Shown one piece after another: positions 25,146-32,610 of a DNA stretch of 64,000 nucleotides. The position numbers were made by a program, and so were the translations under genes. Position 1 is the first letter of the stretch, and the number at the start of each line of letters is the position of its first letter. A model generated the notes under the pieces. That model was not told the DNA's origin and ran no database searches. It saw only the letters and a list, made by a program, of their open reading frames with translations. Source of the stretch: Roseimicrobium sp. ORNL1. GTDB lineage: Bacteria > Verrucomicrobiota > Verrucomicrobiia > Verrucomicrobiales > Verrucomicrobiaceae. Location: contig NZ_CP049143.1 in NCBI RefSeq assembly GCF_011044495.1, forward strand, positions 5,394,001 through 5,458,000, in the 5' to 3' direction.

Positions 25146-25901
25146 TCACCAGAAACCCCACTGCTTCGTGCTGACCACATAGAGCCCCAGCAGCAGATTC
25201 GCCACGGCATGCATCACGACGCAGGCAGCGAGACTCTTCGTCCGCACAGCCACGAAGTACACCAAGGTGCCCCAGATGAGAGCGCCAAGGTAGTCCGAGG
25301 GCTGATGCGCAATCACCACGCCCGCGGTGACAATGGCAAACGAGAGCCACGTGTGCGTTCCGAAGGGAACTTTTCGGAAATCCTCTCCATCCGCCACGAG
25401 GTAGCGCATCAGGAAGCCACGCCAGAAGATTTCCTCCACCAGCGGCACGAGGATCACGAGGCGGATGAACCGCATGAGCAACGCCGCAGGATACCAGAAC
25501 GGCTCGCTCTGGAAGAAGCTGGGATCAAAACCGTCCTTCCGCTCCGCAAACCCAAACCACTCGGCCCATTCAGGAACGGTGTGGCCTGCTTCCGTGAGCT
25601 TCTGCCAGAGAAGCGCCGGCAGGCACCACAAGACAATACCAAGGATCCCCAGCATTGCCGCCAGACCGAACCCCTTGAACGGACGAAACTGGTAGTGACG
25701 CCAGCCCAGCGCAAGCACCACGGCGACAATCACCGTCTGTGCCGGATACACCCACTGCTCTGGCGAGTGCTTCCACCAGGGCATGTCGGAATTCTCCACG
25801 CCCACCGCAGCAGGCACGGCGTTGAGCAGCATGAAGAGCGCCAGCGGCAGCACATGCGCCACCGCCGGGGATTTGATGACTGGGGGAGAAATGTGCGGCA
25901 T
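25146..25901 (-). CDS. CPBP/CAAX-type intramembrane protease, exosortase-associated type
   Basis: A 251-residue multi-pass membrane protein with the Abi/CPBP motifs: VPLVEEIFWRGFLMR (Glu156-Glu157, Arg161), His199 in VIAHQPSDY, and His231 in VVMHAVANLLLG. The C-terminal ending LYVVSTKQWGFW fits the subgroup of CAAX protease-related proteins found in species with PEP-CTERM/exosortase systems, which agrees with the three PEP-CTERM proteins here. The substrate is unknown. It is upstream of the M50-like gene, with 16 bases between them. Confidence 0.85.
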   Translation of the reverse strand: MPHISPPVIKSPAVAHVLPLALFMLLNAVPAAVGVENSDMPWWKHSPEQWVYPAQTVIVAVVLALGWRHYQFRPFKGFGLAAMLGILGIVLWCLPALLWQKLTEAGHTVPEWAEWFGFAERKDGFDPSFFQSEPFWYPAALLMRFIRLVILVPLVEEIFWRGFLMRYLVADGEDFRKVPFGTHTWLSFAIVTAGVVIAHQPSDYLGALIWGTLVYFVAVRTKSLAACVVMHAVANLLLGLYVVSTKQWGFW

Positions 25902-25946
25902 GCCGGGTAGCGGACTGCGAAGTGGCTACGCGGCACGCCGTGAGAA

Positions 25947-27140
25947 TCAAGCCACCTTTCGTGACTTCACAAACTCCTCCATGCCATCCATGGCCTTCAC
26001 GAGAAGATCCGGCGCCGTGGCGTAGCAGCAGCGCACGCACTTCTCACCCGTGGGACCGAAGGCATTCCCCGGGACCACAGCGACACTCTTTTCTTCCAGC
26101 AGTTTCAGAGCGAAGTCACGGCCGGAGAGACCCGTCGAGCTCACATCCGGGAAGACATAGAAGGCACCACCGGGATTGAAGCAGCTCAGCCCCATTTCAT
26201 TCAGCCGGCGCACCACGAAGTTGCGGCGCTCCTCATAGCTCTGACGCATGGGTTCGATGACCGCGGTACCCTGATGCAGGGCCTCCAGCGCTGCGACCTG
26301 GCTCATGATGGGAGCGCAGAGCATGCAGTACTGGTGAATCTTCATCATCGCCTCACGCAGCGGCGCAGGCGCACAGGCATAGCCAAGGCGCCAGCCCGTC
26401 ATGGCAAAGGCCTTGGAGAAACCATGCAGCAGCACGGTGCGCTCACGCATGCCGGGAAATTCCACGATGCTCTTGTGCTGGCCGCCGTCATACAGCAGCT
26501 CGCTGTAGATCTCGTCCGTGAAGCAGAGCAGGTCATGCTTCACGCAGAGCTGGGCAATCTTCTCCAGTTCCTCCGGTGGCTCGATGGCCCCGGTGGGATT
26601 TGTGGGGAAGTTCAGCGCGATGACCTTCGTCTTCGGCGTGATGGCCTTTTCGACATCGGAGGCACGCAGCGCGAAGTTGTCTTCCAGTCGCGTGTTCACC
26701 GGCACGGGCACGCCGTAGGCCATGGTGATGCTGGGGCCGTAGGACACGTAGCACGGCTGGTGGTAGATGACTTCGTCACCCGGATCCAGCACCGCGCGGA
26801 AGGCCAGGTCCAGCGCCTCACTCACGCCCACGGTTACAAGGATTTCCGTCTTCGGGTCATAGGTCACGCGGAACTGACCGGTGACGTACTCGCTGATAGC
26901 GATGCGCAGCGATTCCAGGCCGAGATTGCTCGTGTAGCTGGTCTGTCCCTTTTCGAGGGAGCGAATGGCAGCTTCACGGATGGGCCACGGCGTGGGCTTG
27001 TCCGGCTCCCCTACTCCGAGGGAAATGACGTCGCTTCGTCCGATGACGAGCTCGAAGAAGTCACGAATGCCACTGCGCGGGATGCCGCTGAGCTGGCGGG
27101 ACAGTTTGCTTTCAATGTCCATTTTGCGGGGCAGGCTCAT
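25947..27140 (-). CDS. PLP-dependent class I aminotransferase
   Basis: A 397-residue fold-type I aminotransferase. The PLP-binding lysine is Lys243 in HGFSKAFAMTGWRLGY. Asn181 is in NFPTNPTG, Asp209 and Tyr212 are in TDEIYSELLY, and the substrate-carboxylate arginine lies near the C-terminus in CVRCCYAT. It resembles aspartate/alanine-type or aromatic aminotransferases of subgroup I-gamma, and exact specificity cannot be read from sequence. Its start overlaps the stop of the preceding Lrp-type regulator in ATGA, so the two are translationally coupled. The regulator probably controls this enzyme in response to an amino acid. Confidence 0.92.
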   Translation of the reverse strand: MSLPRKMDIESKLSRQLSGIPRSGIRDFFELVIGRSDVISLGVGEPDKPTPWPIREAAIRSLEKGQTSYTSNLGLESLRIAISEYVTGQFRVTYDPKTEILVTVGVSEALDLAFRAVLDPGDEVIYHQPCYVSYGPSITMAYGVPVPVNTRLEDNFALRASDVEKAITPKTKVIALNFPTNPTGAIEPPEELEKIAQLCVKHDLLCFTDEIYSELLYDGGQHKSIVEFPGMRERTVLLHGFSKAFAMTGWRLGYACAPAPLREAMMKIHQYCMLCAPIMSQVAALEALHQGTAVIEPMRQSYEERRNFVVRRLNEMGLSCFNPGGAFYVFPDVSSTGLSGRDFALKLLEEKSVAVVPGNAFGPTGEKCVRCCYATAPDLLVKAMDGMEEFVKSRKVA

Positions 27141-27616
27141 GGCGATACTGGCAGGGGACCTTCCGTGGACGGCGTATTCAGCAGGAAGCCGTCATGCTTG
27201 TAAGTGCGGAGCTGGAAATGCGTCGCCGTAGAAAGGACGACGTCCAGCGTGCTGAGCTTTTCCGCCACGAAGCGGGCCACGTCGTAAAGGTCCGCGCCCT
27301 CCACGACCACGACAAGATCGTAGCCACCGCTCATGAGGTAGCAGCTTCTCACCTGTTCATACTGGGAGATGCGGCGCGCAAACCGATCGAAGCCGCCGCC
27401 GCTCTCCGGCGTGACCTTCACCTCGATGAACGCAGTGACGCCACGCTTGCCGATCTTCTCCTGATCGATCACCGCATGGTATCCGAGGACGGTACCGGAC
27501 TTCTCGAGCTCGGCCACGCGGAAGGCGACATCGGCCTCGGCGAGACCGAGACGGGTGGCGATTTCCTTGTTCGTGAGGCGAGAATTTTCTCGAAGTAGTT
27601 CCAGTATTCGTTCCAT
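27137..27616 (-). CDS. Lrp/AsnC-family transcriptional regulator
   Basis: A 159-residue regulator. A winged helix-turn-helix lies at about 1-55 (LLRENSRLTNKEIATRLGLA), followed by a RAM (Lrp ligand-binding) domain at about 70-145 with YLMSGGYDLVVVVEG, the typical amino-acid-sensing core. An additional tail of about 20 residues is present. The start at 27616 (MERILELL) fits the family; the upstream in-frame extension is unlikely. It is coupled by a 4-base overlap to the aminotransferase gene. Confidence 0.92.
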   Translation of the reverse strand: MERILELLRENSRLTNKEIATRLGLAEADVAFRVAELEKSGTVLGYHAVIDQEKIGKRGVTAFIEVKVTPESGGGFDRFARRISQYEQVRSCYLMSGGYDLVVVVEGADLYDVARFVAEKLSTLDVVLSTATHFQLRTYKHDGFLLNTPSTEGPLPVSP

Positions 27617-27735
27617 GGTGGCCGGAACGCTAGCGCATTCCGGCCCGGAAGCCAGTGGATTCAATGCTGTGCAAGGACACCTTTTGACCTTCTGAACAGG
27701 TCTTCAGGGGTCCTTGCCTGCTACTGCTTCTGCCT

Positions 27736-28821
27736 TTAGCGGTCCCCAAAGCTGATGCCCACGGCGCGGGCGGCCTGGACGACTTCGCTGGTGGGCTGCA
27801 CAAGGCGCAGCTTGTTCACCGCCTCCTCGATGGGCACGTCACCCACGTGGTAGCTCTGGTAGCTGACCATGCGGCCGTACTTCTGCTCCTTGATGAGGTG
27901 CACGGCTTTCACGCCGAAGCGGGTGCCCAGGATGCGGTCCAGCGGCGTGGGAGAGCCCCCGCGCTGGAGGTGGCCCAGACGCACGTCGCGCGTCTCATGG
28001 CCGGTCATCTTTTCCACGCTCTTCGCCACGTACTCGCCGATGCCGCCCAGCTTCACCTGGCGCTTCTCGGCATCCATCTGCTCGCGGGTCATGAGACCGC
28101 CACCTTCCATCTCGGCGCCTTCCGCCACAACGATGAGCACGGAGCGATGGCCCGCTGCGTAGAGACGCTTCACATGCTCAGCCACATTCTCCATCGTGAA
28201 CTTGATCTCAGGCAGGAGCACGATATCCGCGCCACCGCCGATGCCGCCATAAAGGGCAATCCAGCCGGCGTGGCGGCCCATCACTTCCACCACCATCACA
28301 CGCTGGTGGCTGTCCGCCGTCGTGTGCAGGCGGTCGAGAGCATCCACCACCGCAGCGACTGCGGAGTCAAAGCCGAAGGTCATGGCCGTGGCCTGCAGGT
28401 CGTTGTCGATCGTCTTCGGCACGCCCACGACGGGCACACCTTCCTGGCAGAGTTGCAGACCCGTGGTGAGGGAGCCGTCACCGCCGACCACAATCAGGGC
28501 CTCGATGCCGAGGTATTTGATGGTGGCCTTCGCCTGCTCCATGATGTCCGCCGCGACCTGGGCCACATTATCCACGCCGATTTTCACGGCGAAGTTGCCC
28601 TTGTTGGTGGTGCCCAGGATGGTGCCACCAAGCTTCAGAATGCCGATGGTGCGCTCGGGGTCGAGCTTCACGTGACCAGGACCATTCGGAAGGAGACCTT
28701 CAAATCCGTCGCGGAAGCCAATCACCTCCCAGCCCAGTTCCGTGGCCGCTCCCACCACGCCGTGAATCACTGCATTGAGTCCTGGACAATCGCCGCCGCT
28801 GTTGAGAATGCCGATGCGCAT
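27736..28821 (-). CDS. pfkA: 6-phosphofructokinase (group III, ATP-type residues)
   Basis: A 361-residue PFK that phosphorylates fructose 6-phosphate to the 1,6-bisphosphate in glycolysis. N-terminal GILNSGGDCPGLNA, phosphate-donor loop GGDGS (113-117), catalytic PKTIDND (135-141, base Asp139) and substrate motif MGRHAGW are all visible. Gly at 116 suggests ATP as donor. Lys136 in PKTIDND is typical of the longer group III or mixed-substrate PFKs and not of E. coli PfkA, which has Gly there. It lies 63 bases downstream of the S11-like gene on the same strand. Confidence 0.93.
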   Translation of the reverse strand: MRIGILNSGGDCPGLNAVIHGVVGAATELGWEVIGFRDGFEGLLPNGPGHVKLDPERTIGILKLGGTILGTTNKGNFAVKIGVDNVAQVAADIMEQAKATIKYLGIEALIVVGGDGSLTTGLQLCQEGVPVVGVPKTIDNDLQATAMTFGFDSAVAAVVDALDRLHTTADSHQRVMVVEVMGRHAGWIALYGGIGGGADIVLLPEIKFTMENVAEHVKRLYAAGHRSVLIVVAEGAEMEGGGLMTREQMDAEKRQVKLGGIGEYVAKSVEKMTGHETRDVRLGHLQRGGSPTPLDRILGTRFGVKAVHLIKEQKYGRMVSYQSYHVGDVPIEEAVNKLRLVQPTSEVVQAARAVGISFGDR

Positions 28822-28884
28822 GGGTGTTGGGGTGTCTGAGTCTTGGGAGTTTGAGGTGGGAGTATTGAGAGAAAAGAAGCAGAA

Positions 28885-29862
28885 TCAGAAGGTGCCCAGC
28901 AGTTCCTTGGCATCGTGCACCGGCCTGCCGGACTGGAGCCACTGGTCATAGCCGCCCCAGCCCTGCTGCAATACGGCGAGCCCTTCTGTGAATGGATCGG
29001 CAGAACCCAGGACCACGGCCACCATGCGATGGCGGAACACCACGTTCGCGCCGGAGGTGGGGTCCTTGCCCACCGTGCCGGGGCGTTCTTCGGTGACGAT
29101 GACGCAGCCGCCGGACATGGGAGTGTTACCGGTCTTGATGCCATCGATATTGCCTCGCCGCAGGAGCGCGTTGGTATTCTGCAGGGGCACCGTAATCGGA
29201 GCGCCACCGCGCAGCACGGTGATGTTCCGCGAGCGCTGGTTCGTGTAAAAGCGGAAGGGTGCACGCGAGATGGCGTACATGCTCAGCCTCGCCATGTCCG
29301 CCGCCGTGGAGAAAGGCGTGTTGCGGCTGTTCTCAAATCCGTGCGGATTCGTGAAGCGGGTTTTCTTCATGCCTTCACGTGCGGCGAGCTTGTTCATCTC
29401 ACCCACGAAGGTGCCAATGGCATCACCACCGCGGCCGCGGCGTGCATTGATGTCATTTCCCACAAAGGCAGCCAGCGTGGTGGCAGCCACATTGTCTGAG
29501 GACATCATCGCGGCATAGATGAGGTCACGCAGGGTGATCTGGTCGCCGGGGGCCAGGCCGAGGCTGTTCGAGCCAGCAATCTGGAGATCCGTGGGCGAGA
29601 CCGTGGCGAGGGTGTTCAGCGGCACCTTGGTCACGTCTGACCAGTCCAGCGCCACCAGCGCGGTAGCCACCTTTGCCAATCCACCCACCGGCCGCTTCGT
29701 GTTGCCCCCTGACTCCACGTGAATCTTCTTGTTGTACACATCCACTGCAATGACGCTCGTCTGAGCAGAAAGCGCGCCAGTCACCAGGCACATGCCGGAA
29801 AGGAGCAGCAGACGCAGGAGGCCGGAAACGCGTGCGGTCAAAGCGGGGGTCAGGCGGAGCAT
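28885..29862 (-). CDS. S11 (D,D-carboxypeptidase)-like protein with Gly at the serine position
   Basis: A 325-residue exported protein with a signal peptide (about 12-33, LLRLLLLSGMCLVTGALSA). The fold is the penicillin-binding S11 type. The SxN motif is SDN (122-124) and the third motif is KTG (243-245) in DGIKTGNT. The first motif, normally SxxK, reads GLAK (61-64) in RPVGGLAKVATAL; the codon for residue 61 is GGA. The nucleophile serine is thus missing, and the protein may be catalytically inactive. The start at 29862 places the signal peptide at the N-terminus. It is upstream of pfkA. Confidence 0.85.
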   Translation of the reverse strand: MLRLTPALTARVSGLLRLLLLSGMCLVTGALSAQTSVIAVDVYNKKIHVESGGNTKRPVGGLAKVATALVALDWSDVTKVPLNTLATVSPTDLQIAGSNSLGLAPGDQITLRDLIYAAMMSSDNVAATTLAAFVGNDINARRGRGGDAIGTFVGEMNKLAAREGMKKTRFTNPHGFENSRNTPFSTAADMARLSMYAISRAPFRFYTNQRSRNITVLRGGAPITVPLQNTNALLRRGNIDGIKTGNTPMSGGCVIVTEERPGTVGKDPTSGANVVFRHRMVAVVLGSADPFTEGLAVLQQGWGGYDQWLQSGRPVHDAKELLGTF

Positions 29863-30056
29863 GGGCGGGCAGAATAGCGGTGCTAAAGGACGGTGCAAGT
29901 TTTCCCTCCACCCGGCGGGGAAGCGCGCGGGAGCGGAAAACACATGCCCGCGTCTCCCCAACCCATGCATTTCCGGTTGCGCAGGATGCGAGCCATTTGC
30001 ATGGAATCCTTTTACGGCAGCCAGCTCCAGCCCACTTCCCAGCCCTCCTCCTCGTC

Positions 30057-30476
30057 ATGTCCTCACCCCGCGAAGCCTCCCTCGCCCTCATCACCCGCTA
30101 CTACGATACCTTCAACGCGGGGGATCGGGAGGCCTTCCTGCAACTGCTCACGGACGACGTGAAGCACGACATCAACCAGGGCGACTGCGATGCAGGGAAA
30201 GAGAACTTCCGCATCTTCCTCCAGCGCATGGATCGCTCCTATCGGGAACAGGTGTGTGAACTCCAGGTCTTCGCCTCGGACGACGGCTCCCGCGGCGCCG
30301 CGGAATTTTTCATCGATGGCAAATACGTCAGCACGGACGAAGGCCTTCCTGAAGCCAACGGCCAGACCTACTACCTGCGCGTGGGCGCCTTCTTCGACAT
30401 CCGTGACGGAAAAGTCGCCCGCATCACCAACTACTACAACCTGCAGGACTGGCTGAAGCAGGTGGGGGCGGCGTGA
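30057..30476 (+). CDS. SnoaL/ketosteroid isomerase-related protein
   Basis: A 139-residue protein of the NTF2-like fold. It starts LITRYYDTFNAGDREAFLQL and ends DGKVARITNYYNLQDWLKQV, both typical of ketosteroid isomerase-related proteins (TIGR02096-like). A catalytic role has not been established for the group. The start at 30057 lies at the beginning of the conserved helix. It is divergent from the S11-like gene and ends 34 bases before a strong hairpin. Confidence 0.85.
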   Translation: MSSPREASLALITRYYDTFNAGDREAFLQLLTDDVKHDINQGDCDAGKENFRIFLQRMDRSYREQVCELQVFASDDGSRGAAEFFIDGKYVSTDEGLPEANGQTYYLRVGAFFDIRDGKVARITNYYNLQDWLKQVGAA

Positions 30477-30510
30477 GCGCGTTAGCAGAGGCATCGAGCC
30501 TCTCAAGGAG

Positions 30511-30534
30511 TGGGGCCATTCCTGGCCCCATTTT
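30511..30534 (+). terminator. Intrinsic terminator hairpin, shared repeat type
   Basis: TGGGGCCATTCCTGGCCCCA forms an 8-bp stem followed by TTTT, 34 bases after the stop of the SnoaL-like gene. It is preceded by CTCAAGGAG, a flank shared with two other copies in the window (30626-30655 reversed, and 51830-51866). Confidence 0.75.
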
Positions 30535-30625
30535 GGGCCGCAGCCGATTGGCTACGAAAACATCAAGTTCGGACCATTTCACCGCGAGGACACATCACAA
30601 TGCCTACGCTCTGTTAACGCTCCAA

Positions 30626-30655
30626 TGGGGGCAGGAATGCCCCCACTCCTTGACC
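30626..30655 (-). terminator. Hairpin of the same repeat, opposite orientation
   Basis: On the - strand this reads CTCAAGGAGTGGGGGCATTC, then CTGCCCCCATTG. It lies about 60 bases beyond the stop of the DUF423 gene (30713). The T run is weak on this side. It may be a bidirectional terminator or simply a dispersed copy of the repeat. Confidence 0.55.
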
Positions 30656-30712
30656 GCTGCAACGCAATGGGTGAGTTCGAACCGCAAACGCGACTTATAC
30701 TGTTCCAACACC

Positions 30713-31096
30713 TCACTTCCTCAGCGCCGTCAAAACCCAGCCAATGAGCAGTAGGACACCGCCGACCGGCACAATGGCACCCATCCATCTCAGGCCCGTA
30801 AGGCTGTACATGTAGAGGGTGCCACTGAAGATATTGACGCCGATCACGAAGCAATAGCTTGCCAGCTTTGCCTGATGCTTCTCGGGGCATCCGAAGGCCA
30901 GAACGAGAAGAACGATGGCGTGGGTCAATTGATAGAAGACTCCCGTCTCCCAATTCGCAAGGCGCTTGGCCGCCACCGCAGCCTCAAGCGTAGCCTCCCA
31001 GTGATCCTTGAGGCCATGAGCACCAAAGGCACCCAGCGCGACTCCCGTAAATCCCAAAACGCAGGCGGCACGAAGCTTGACGGGCGAGAAGTTCAT
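30713..31096 (-). CDS. DUF423 (YgdD-like) membrane protein
   Basis: A 127-residue small membrane protein with four predicted helices. The family hallmark GFTGVALGAFGAHGLKD is near the N-terminus and FSGTLYMYSLTG is in the third helix. DUF423 proteins are common inner-membrane proteins without established function. Confidence 0.92.
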   Translation of the reverse strand: MNFSPVKLRAACVLGFTGVALGAFGAHGLKDHWEATLEAAVAAKRLANWETGVFYQLTHAIVLLVLAFGCPEKHQAKLASYCFVIGVNIFSGTLYMYSLTGLRWMGAIVPVGGVLLLIGWVLTALRK

Positions 31097-31199
31097 CCCA
31101 CCAAGCTAGGCGGGCTCTCGTGAACCGCAACCAAGATGGAACATGCCTGGATACACCGGCGATCCGCGATTGCATGAAGCCCCACCGGGCTAGGCGCTC

Positions 31200-32588
31200 T
31201 TACTGAGTGCCCAGCCTCTTCAGCGCGGTCTGCGCGGCGGTCGCGCCCATGCGCATGGCGGCATGCATATTAGGATACTTGAATCCGCCCTGACGACCGG
31301 TGGTCTGCAGGTTTGGAATGCTCTTCACCCAGCTGGTCACCTTTTCGAGATGCGGTTCGAAGCCGAGCGCAAAAATCGGATACCCGGTCTCGCCGTGAAG
31401 CACATGTGTCTCCACCACATCTGCCTTGGTGCAAATCTTCTCAGCCTCGAGATCCTTGAAGATGCGGTCCTTCATCTCCTCGGTGCCCTGCCACTTGGCA
31501 TCACCGATCTCACACGTGGTTTCCACAATGAGGACGGTATGTCCCTCGGGCTTCACGGCCAGGCCGGCGTTCTTCGGCTCGCCCACGCGATGGAAGGCGC
31601 GATCACGGTAGTAGATGTACAACCCATCGAGGCACTTCTCCTTCTTCACGAGAAGTCCGTAGATGGCGATGGGCTTGAAGCGCAATTCCTTCGCGGCCTC
31701 AATCACCTCCGGCGGGGGCGCAGGCTCTGCCCGCTGCACGAGCCACGGCATGGGAATGGTGGAGATGCACTCATCGCATGCCAGCGAGTGTTCCACGCCG
31801 TCCTTTTTGTAGTACACCTTGGAGACGCGACCTTCCTGAGTCTCGATGCGCGATACGTCGGCCCCAACGATGACTTCACCACCCTGCTCCACGATCGCTT
31901 TGGCAATGGCGCGCGGCATGGCCTCGGCACCGGTGCGGGAGTAGTGCAACGTCTCTTCGTGAAGGGCGCTGTCCACAGCCTTCACTCCCTTATCCTTCAC
32001 ACCAAGCTTGCCGAACGCCTTCTTCAACACGTCCACCGCACTCAGGCGAGGCATCTTCGTGGTGATGAAAGTGGCGCTCAACTCCTTGGGGTGGATGCCC
32101 CAGTAGCGGTGCGTGAAGTCCTTGAAGAAAAAGCGGTACAGCGGGGAGCCGTAAAGCTGGATGAGCGCCTGCTCCGCATTCTTGGGAGTCCAGGGCACCA
32201 GCGTCTTGCGAATCTGCGCGTAGAAGAGGCCGATGGTGTAGAAAGCCAGGATGGGCAGCGGGATGCCCTTGATCATGTCCTGGAACTGCAGGGGGTAGCG
32301 GTAGAAAGCACCGGCCCAGCGGATCTTCGCATCCAGTTGCACGGGGATGCTCTCATCCCCCATGAGCTCCATGATGTCCTCGTAGATCTCCTTGTCGAAC
32401 TCGTGCAGCATGTGGCAGCCGAGGTCGTACCAGTTTCCTCCACGCTGATGCGAGGTGGCGAGGCCGCCGGGACGCACGTCCTTCTCGATCAGCGTCACCT
32501 TTACACCTACCCGGGAGAGCACCCGGGCTGCATACAGGCCGCAGGGCCCTCCGCCGAGGATCGCGACATGCTTGTTCGAGGAAGACAT
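31200..32588 (-). CDS. FAD-dependent oxidoreductase (amine oxidase / UGM-like)
   Basis: A 462-residue flavoprotein. The FAD-binding beta-alpha-beta starts VAILGGGPCGLYAARVLSR, followed by the acidic end IEKDVRPGGLATSH typical of the flavin-containing amine oxidase, protoporphyrinogen oxidase and UDP-galactopyranose mutase superfamily. The C-terminal FAD closing segment is NLQTTGRQGGFKYPNMHAAM. A middle domain with HRYWGIHPKELSATF is found in relatives near polysaccharide genes. It is 22 bases downstream of the dehydrogenase-like gene and probably co-transcribed with it. The substrate is unknown. Confidence 0.85.
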   Translation of the reverse strand: MSSSNKHVAILGGGPCGLYAARVLSRVGVKVTLIEKDVRPGGLATSHQRGGNWYDLGCHMLHEFDKEIYEDIMELMGDESIPVQLDAKIRWAGAFYRYPLQFQDMIKGIPLPILAFYTIGLFYAQIRKTLVPWTPKNAEQALIQLYGSPLYRFFFKDFTHRYWGIHPKELSATFITTKMPRLSAVDVLKKAFGKLGVKDKGVKAVDSALHEETLHYSRTGAEAMPRAIAKAIVEQGGEVIVGADVSRIETQEGRVSKVYYKKDGVEHSLACDECISTIPMPWLVQRAEPAPPPEVIEAAKELRFKPIAIYGLLVKKEKCLDGLYIYYRDRAFHRVGEPKNAGLAVKPEGHTVLIVETTCEIGDAKWQGTEEMKDRIFKDLEAEKICTKADVVETHVLHGETGYPIFALGFEPHLEKVTSWVKSIPNLQTTGRQGGFKYPNMHAAMRMGATAAQTALKRLGTQ

Positions 32589-32610
32589 TCCTGCTGGTGT
32601 GGCTGGTGCC

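Noticed and set aside
27665-27735. GCAAGGAC inverted repeat as a pfkA terminator
   Set aside because: A stem with mismatches and a long loop is present, but no T run follows on the - strand, so the evidence is too weak to annotate.
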